Both the position numbers and the translations under genes were made by a program. DNA of 35,057 nucleotides from Gammaproteobacteria bacterium UBA2965 (lineage in GTDB: Bacteria; Pseudomonadota; Gammaproteobacteria; Pseudomonadales; Azotimanducaceae). This document shows, piece by piece, positions 30,753-35,057 of the stretch (within the stretch, counting starts at the first letter, position 1; each line of letters begins with the position of its first letter). Below the pieces are notes generated by a model. The model searched no databases. It had not been told where the DNA came from and saw nothing but the letters and a program-made list of their open reading frames with translations. Location: positions 1,466 through 36,522 of the forward strand of contig DEBD01000004.1 of assembly GCA_002348385.1 (NCBI GenBank), read 5' to 3'.

Positions 30753-32181
30753 ACGCCCGGCGATCGCGGCATTGAGTTGGCGATTGCGGCTGGTCTACGC
30801 GTCTGGCCAGCTACCCGAGGGGATTAAGTCCGCCGCTTTCGGCTTCTTCCTGTTGTTCTACTATAACCAGGTGTTGGGGTTGTCCGGCTCCCTTGCTGGC
30901 ATCGCTGTATTCATCGCCCTGTGTGTCGATGCCTTGAGCGACCCGGTGGTGGGCTCCTGGTCCGACTTTGCTCGCTCGCGCTGGGGCCGTCGTCACCCGT
31001 TCATGTACTGGTCCGCGGTCCCGTTCGCGGCATGTTTCTTTGCTTTGTTCGTGCCGCCAGACGGGCTCAGCCAGACCGGCCTGTTCCTCTGGCTGCTGTG
31101 TTTTGCTGCGCTGACGCGCACCGCCATGACCTTTTATTCGGTTCCTTATATGGCGCTGGGTGCGGAGCTGACGAATAACTACGACGAGCGCACCCTGCTG
31201 GCCGCGCTGCGAACCATATTCAATCTGCTGGGTATGTTTGCGGTGCTCATTCTCGGCAACATCGCGTTTTTCGGGGCGACCGAGGAGTATCCGAACGGGC
31301 AGCTCAATCCCGCCGCGTACTTACCCTTCGCGCTCACCTGCGCGCCGGTGATGGTGCTGGGAATCTGGTTAGCGGCCGGGGGAACACACGCCCAGATCCC
31401 CAACCTGGAACAGCCCCAGGGGGAACCGCGCCAGCTCTGGCGCGGCGTGGTGGACGACGTGGTCACCGCATTCAAGATACCGGCCTTCGTCGCCGTAGTG
31501 GCCGGCAGCATTATGTTCAGCATCAGCCAGGGCATGGTGCAATCCCTGCACCTATACCTGGCGACCTACTTCTTCGAGCTCTCCAGCGGCCAGATTACGT
31601 TTTTGTTTGCCGGTGCCATCACCGGCATCATCATTGGCAGCGTATTAAGCCGGCCTATGGCTGCGCTGATTCCCGAGAAGCGTGATCTGTTCATTGTGGG
31701 CACCATTTGGTACGCGGTGTGGACCAGCAGCGTTATCATCCTGCGGCTTTTTGACCTGATTCCGGGCAATGCGCACCCGTTGATCGCCCCGTTGTACATC
31801 ACCACCGGTTGCATTTCCGCCGTTGGCCTGGGGGTGGCGATTCCCATGATCGGATCGATGATCGCCGACATCACCGATGAGCATGAACGTCGCCACGGCA
31901 AGCGCCAGGAAGGCATTTATTACGCCGCGGGATCTCTGATCGGCAAGGTGGTGGGGGGTGCCGGCCCGGTGCTGGCGGGCTTCATCATCGACATGTCTGG
32001 CATCGCGCCGGGTAGCTCTCCCGGCGATGTGGACCCGGCGGCAATCGCCCGTTTCGGCTGGGGCACGGGCCCGTCGGTGCTGCTGCTGTCCGCCGTGTCT
32101 ATCGGCTGCATCTGGTTCTACGACATCTCGCGTCATCGCCACGCCAAGATCCTTGCGCACATCGAGAGTCAGCGTGGATAG
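30745..32181 (+). CDS. GPH-family sugar:cation symporter (MFS_2, MelB-like)
   Basis: This protein of about 478 residues and 12 helices belongs to the glycoside-pentoside-hexuronide:cation symporters. The signature after helix 2 reads DALSDPVVGSWSDFARS then RWGRRHPFMYWS, the MelB-type D-x3-DP...GRRxP pattern. ISQGMVQSLHLYLATYFF and MIADITDEHERRHGKRQEGI are typical of helices 7-10. The substrate is probably a glycoside, hexuronide or related compound. ATG 30745 is preferred (GAGG just upstream, start MDERPAIAALSWRLR); the frame extends to 30709 inside the cupin gene without support. Its coupling to the cupin and proximity to the molybdenum hydroxylase hint at a shared catabolic role. Confidence 0.88.
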   Translation: MDERPAIAALSWRLRLVYASGQLPEGIKSAAFGFFLLFYYNQVLGLSGSLAGIAVFIALCVDALSDPVVGSWSDFARSRWGRRHPFMYWSAVPFAACFFALFVPPDGLSQTGLFLWLLCFAALTRTAMTFYSVPYMALGAELTNNYDERTLLAALRTIFNLLGMFAVLILGNIAFFGATEEYPNGQLNPAAYLPFALTCAPVMVLGIWLAAGGTHAQIPNLEQPQGEPRQLWRGVVDDVVTAFKIPAFVAVVAGSIMFSISQGMVQSLHLYLATYFFELSSGQITFLFAGAITGIIIGSVLSRPMAALIPEKRDLFIVGTIWYAVWTSSVIILRLFDLIPGNAHPLIAPLYITTGCISAVGLGVAIPMIGSMIADITDEHERRHGKRQEGIYYAAGSLIGKVVGGAGPVLAGFIIDMSGIAPGSSPGDVDPAAIARFGWGTGPSVLLLSAVSIGCIWFYDISRHRHAKILAHIESQRG

Positions 32182-32224
32182 GGTCGCGGCGAAGCGCTTC
32201 AACGAGAATTTTGGACGTTGTCCC

Positions 32225-32236
32225 ATAGCGCGCTAT
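32225..32236. promoter_or_regulatory. ATAGCGCGCTAT palindrome upstream of the molybdenum hydroxylase operon
   Basis: A perfect 12-bp palindrome, with imperfect flanking CCC/GGG symmetry, lies in the 110-base gap, 56 bases before the 2Fe-2S subunit start. It is a candidate operator. Confidence 0.4.
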
Positions 32237-32271
32237 CGGGTGTTGCGAAAGTCCTGTTAGGATCTTGGGTT

Positions 32272-32281
32272 CGAATATTCG
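32272..32281. promoter_or_regulatory. CGAATATTCG palindrome abutting the 2Fe-2S subunit ribosome-binding site
   Basis: A perfect 10-bp palindrome whose last base is the first G of the GGAGAAG ribosome-binding site. It may be an operator or simply AT-rich leader; the evidence is symmetry only. Confidence 0.3.
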
Positions 32282-32291
32282 GAGAAGCGCG

Positions 32292-32759
32292 ATGCGTTTG
32301 AACGTAAACGGCAAAGACTACGACATGGATGTGCCCAACGCGGATACCCCGCTGTTGTGGGTATTGCGCGACTACCTGGGGCTGGTAGGTACGAAATTTG
32401 GCTGCGGCATCGCCCAGTGTGGGGCGTGCACGGTGCACGTCGATGGCAACGCCATGTTCAGTTGCTCCACGCCGGCCGCTGTGGTGGAGGGCCGCTCTAT
32501 CACCACCATCGAAGGTCTCGCCGATGAGGATGGCACGCTGCATCCGCTCCAGCAGGCCTGGATCGATCACGATGTTCCCCAATGCGGCTACTGCCAGGCT
32601 GGGCAGATCATGCGCGCCGCCGTGCTACTGGAAGAAAACCCCAACCCCACCCGCGACCAGGTCGATGCGGCCCTGTCTCCCAATCTCTGCCGTTGCGGAA
32701 CCTACAACCGCATCAGAACTGCGGTTTTGGCGGCCGCGGGAGGTGACATTGAAGCGTAA
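32292..32759 (+). CDS. 2Fe-2S small subunit of a molybdenum hydroxylase (IorA/CoxS-like)
   Basis: This protein of about 155 residues has two [2Fe-2S] domains of the xanthine oxidase family. The plant-type cluster uses Cys38, Cys43, Cys46 and Cys58 (FGCGIAQCGACTVHV). The C-terminal helical-domain cluster uses Cys98, Cys101, Cys133 and Cys135 (QCGYCQAGQ and NLCRCGTYNRIR). It passes electrons from the molybdenum site to an external acceptor. ATG 32292 is chosen over the frame start at 32265 because GGAGAAG precedes it and the family starts with this MxLxVNG strand. It overlaps the large-subunit gene by 11 bases. Confidence 0.93.
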   Translation: MRLNVNGKDYDMDVPNADTPLLWVLRDYLGLVGTKFGCGIAQCGACTVHVDGNAMFSCSTPAAVVEGRSITTIEGLADEDGTLHPLQQAWIDHDVPQCGYCQAGQIMRAAVLLEENPNPTRDQVDAALSPNLCRCGTYNRIRTAVLAAAGGDIEA

Positions 32760-34995
32760 GGACCAACCAACCGTGGCCGGGGCCGTAACCGTGACCAAGA
32801 TAGACCGGCGTACCTTCCTGCGCGTCACCGGCGTTGCCGGCGGTGGGCTGATGCTGGGCGTGACCGTGGGATGCAGTCCTGAAGAATCCGCAAAGGTGCG
32901 CTCTGCCGATGTTGCAGCGGAGCCGATTGAGCTCAACGCCTACGTGCAGATCTCGGCAGACGGCATCTTCATTCAATCCCCCAACCCGGAGATCGGCCAG
33001 GGGGTGGATACGGCCTTGCCCATGATCGTTGCCGAAGAGCTGGATGCGGCATGGTCGGACGTGACGGTTGTGCAGGCGGAGACGCATCCGCGTTTTGACC
33101 GCCAGATGTCCGGCGGTTCGCGCTCCATTCCATCGCGCTGGCTGCCCCTGCGGCAGGCTGGTGCGGCAGCGCGCCATATGCTGGTGGCCGCTGCGGCCCT
33201 GCAGTGGGAGGTAGACCCGGCGGAGTGTGAGACCCGTGACAGCATGGTGATTCACGCGCCGAGCAACCGCAGTCTGAGCTACATGGAACTGGCAAACAGC
33301 GCAGCGGTGCAGCCGCTACCCGAACTCGACGGGCTTAAGCTTAAGGACCGCTCGGAGTTCCGCTTGCTGGGCAAGCGGGTGGGCGGCGCCAAGAACCACA
33401 CGCTAGTCACCGGCGGCGCGCTGTTCGGTATCGATCATCGCATGCCCGATCTGCTGTACGCCACGTACGTGAAGTGCCCGGCCGTGGGCGGCCGGGTCAA
33501 GGCTGCGAACCTGGAGGCCGTAAAGGCGCTTCCGGGTGTGGTGGACGCTTTCGTTCAGGATGAAATCAAACCGCCCCCCGGTGGGTTTCTCACGGTGCCA
33601 CTGGCAGCCGGGGTGGCTATCGTGGCCGAGGATACCTGGTCGGCATTTCGGGCGCGCCGGGTGCTGGACGTGGAGTGGGACGAGGCCGACGCTGCGAAAG
33701 ACAGCTGGAGTGCTGCGCGCGCCCAGGCCCAGGAGCTGTCCGCCGGCGCCGGCAACGAAGCCGTGGCGGACAAGGGGGATGTTGAGGGCGCATTCGACAA
33801 TGCAGACAAGACGCTGAAGTCGTTCTACGAGTACGCGTTCGTCAGTCACGCCCAGATGGAACCGCAGAACAGTACGGCCTGGATGCGGGACGGCAAGCTG
33901 GAAATCTGGTCGCCCACCCAGGCGCCGCAATTCGGCGCGGATTCGGTGGCAAACCTCCTGGACATGGATGTTGCCGACATTACCGTGCACGCCCTGCGTT
34001 CCGGTGGCGGCTTCGGGCGCCGTGCCATCAATGATCCCATGGTGGAAGTGGCCGCCATCGCCCGTCGTCTGAACCGGCCGGTGAAGCTTACCTGGACCCG
34101 TGAAGACGACATGGCCCACGACTACTACCGGGCTGGTGGGTTCCACTCCCTGGAGGGCGCGTTGGACGGCGACGGCAAGCTGGTGGGATGGCGCAATCAC
34201 CTCATCAGCTTCACCCATGACGGTACCAATCCGGTGATCGGCGGCAATATCGATGCCAACATCGATCCGGGCCCGTTCGTGCCCAACCTGAATCTCACCC
34301 AGACGTTGCTGCCTTGGCAGACACCCTGCGGGCCCTGGCGGGCGCCGCGTTCCAACGTGGTGGCCTTCGCGCATCAGTGCTTTCTGCACGAGCTGTCCCA
34401 CGCCGCTGGGCGCGACCACCTGGAGTTCATGCTCGAGCTCATGGGTGAGCCTCAGTGGCTGGAGGAAGGCAACAGCTGGTCATTGCACACTGGGCGCGCG
34501 GCGGGTGTGATTCGGTTGGCGGCGGAAAAAGCAGGTTGGGGGAAGACCCTGCCGGAAGGCCACGCCCTGGGGCTTGCGTTCTACTTCAGCCACGCGGGGC
34601 ACATCGCGGAAGCCGCCGAGGTGAGCGTGTCGGATGACAGAACCGTGCATGTCCACCGGGTGACGGCCGCCGTAGACGTGGGCCCAATCGTCAATCTCAG
34701 TGGCGCGGAAAATCAGGTGCAGGGCTCGGTGATCGACGGTTTCAGTACCATGCTTGGCCAGCAGGTCACGTTTGAGAACGGACGCGCTCTAGAGACCAAC
34801 TTCGACACCTACCCGCTGCTGCGTATTCCTCGGGCACCGGATGTGGACGTGCACTTCATTCAGAGTGACTTCCCACCTACCGGTCTCGGTGAGCCCGCGC
34901 TGCCGCCGTTGGCGCCGGCGGTGGGCAACGCCATCTTCGCGGCCACTGGAGAGCGGGTGCGGCGCATGCCTATAGCCAAGGCGGGGTACAGCTAA
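32749..34995 (+). CDS. Molybdopterin-binding large subunit of a Tat-exported hydroxylase (isoquinoline 1-oxidoreductase beta-like)
   Basis: I start this protein at TTG 32749, giving about 748 residues, with GGGAGG five bases upstream. The long frame extension to 32398 is only the shadow of the small subunit. The N terminus has a Tat motif, DRRTFLRVTG (Arg20-Arg21), and the hydrophobic GGGLMLGVTVGC, so the complex is probably exported folded. Molybdenum-site features include EIGQGVDTALPMIVAEEL, RSGGGFGRRAINDP and the C-terminal GLGEPALPPLAPAVGNAIF with the likely catalytic Glu. This matches two-subunit IorAB/aldehyde-oxidase-like enzymes that lack an FAD subunit and hydroxylate N-heterocycles or oxidise aldehydes. 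The electron acceptor, usually a cytochrome c, is not encoded before the window ends. Confidence 0.92.
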   Translation: MKRKDQPTVAGAVTVTKIDRRTFLRVTGVAGGGLMLGVTVGCSPEESAKVRSADVAAEPIELNAYVQISADGIFIQSPNPEIGQGVDTALPMIVAEELDAAWSDVTVVQAETHPRFDRQMSGGSRSIPSRWLPLRQAGAAARHMLVAAAALQWEVDPAECETRDSMVIHAPSNRSLSYMELANSAAVQPLPELDGLKLKDRSEFRLLGKRVGGAKNHTLVTGGALFGIDHRMPDLLYATYVKCPAVGGRVKAANLEAVKALPGVVDAFVQDEIKPPPGGFLTVPLAAGVAIVAEDTWSAFRARRVLDVEWDEADAAKDSWSAARAQAQELSAGAGNEAVADKGDVEGAFDNADKTLKSFYEYAFVSHAQMEPQNSTAWMRDGKLEIWSPTQAPQFGADSVANLLDMDVADITVHALRSGGGFGRRAINDPMVEVAAIARRLNRPVKLTWTREDDMAHDYYRAGGFHSLEGALDGDGKLVGWRNHLISFTHDGTNPVIGGNIDANIDPGPFVPNLNLTQTLLPWQTPCGPWRAPRSNVVAFAHQCFLHELSHAAGRDHLEFMLELMGEPQWLEEGNSWSLHTGRAAGVIRLAAEKAGWGKTLPEGHALGLAFYFSHAGHIAEAAEVSVSDDRTVHVHRVTAAVDVGPIVNLSGAENQVQGSVIDGFSTMLGQQVTFENGRALETNFDTYPLLRIPRAPDVDVHFIQSDFPPTGLGEPALPPLAPAVGNAIFAATGERVRRMPIAKAGYS

Positions 34996-35057
34996 GTCGT
35001 ACTTTTACCGATCGGGCTCTCGGTCTTCGTGCCCTTGTGGCGCTAAGGGTGGCGCTA

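Noticed and set aside
32398..32748. N-terminal extension of the Mo hydroxylase large subunit
   Set aside because: It overlaps the well-defined 2Fe-2S subunit in another frame; the Tat signal and ribosome-binding site support TTG 32749.
33403..34419. 338-codon open frame antisense to the Mo hydroxylase large subunit
   Set aside because: The sense protein is strongly recognisable; the antisense frame is a GC-codon shadow.
1..35057. CRISPR arrays, rRNA/tRNA genes, insertion sequences or prophage genes
   Set aside because: No spaced direct repeats, RNA-gene signatures, transposase motifs or phage genes were found on reading the window.

Overview
The window is high-GC, densely packed bacterial DNA with short intergenic gaps and several overlapping genes. 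About thirty protein genes are visible; no rRNA, tRNA, CRISPR array, transposase or integrase was found. The gene set (octaheme cytochrome lipoprotein with a HupE-type permease, LpxO-like lipid hydroxylase, DUF5916 outer-membrane protein, PBP7-type peptidase, class III CoA-transferase, LLM oxidoreductase, Mo-hydroxylase) suggests a Gram-negative, aerobic, probably marine gammaproteobacterium. That placement is an inference from gene content, not from a phylogenetic marker.

Layout. 1-4.35 kb: the 3' end of an SGNH-type hydrolase gene, a flavin monooxygenase, a DoxX-like membrane protein, an MFS exporter and an alpha/beta hydrolase. 4.4-8.7 kb: a carbohydrate-type block with a cytosolic GH3 glycosidase containing a PA14 insert, facing an SMP-30 lactonase/FAH hydrolase pair. 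8.7-12.9 kb: a tightly coupled three-gene operon encoding an eight-heme TPR lipoprotein, a membrane-anchored parvulin foldase and a HupE/UreJ-type permease. 12.9-16.1 kb: a flavin split-barrel protein, a KstD/fumarate-reductase-like flavoprotein and a DUF2855 protein.

16.2-20.5 kb holds the most unusual arrangement. Two Fe(II)/2-oxoglutarate oxygenases of different folds (a cupin_8/JmjC-type protein and an LpxO/AspH-type protein) are transcribed divergently. Each is overlapped by a partner gene: an alpha/beta hydrolase (TAGTG junction) and a single-chain PyrD-PyrK dihydroorotate dehydrogenase fusion (ATGA junction). 20.5-24 kb: a class III CoA-transferase, an orphan pterin carbinolamine dehydratase, a decayed GyrI-like gene, a hotdog thioesterase and an LLM-class oxidoreductase.

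24-35 kb: a DUF5916 outer-membrane barrel, a LysE exporter, an amidohydrolase, an SDR protein lacking the YxxxK pair, a PBP7-type peptidase, a cupin and a GPH-family sugar symporter. The window closes with a two-subunit, Tat-exported molybdenum hydroxylase of the isoquinoline-oxidoreductase type. Many of these families act in the catabolism of aromatics, terpenoids or sugars. Several short dyads lie in promoters or between cistrons and are candidate operators or RNA hairpins.
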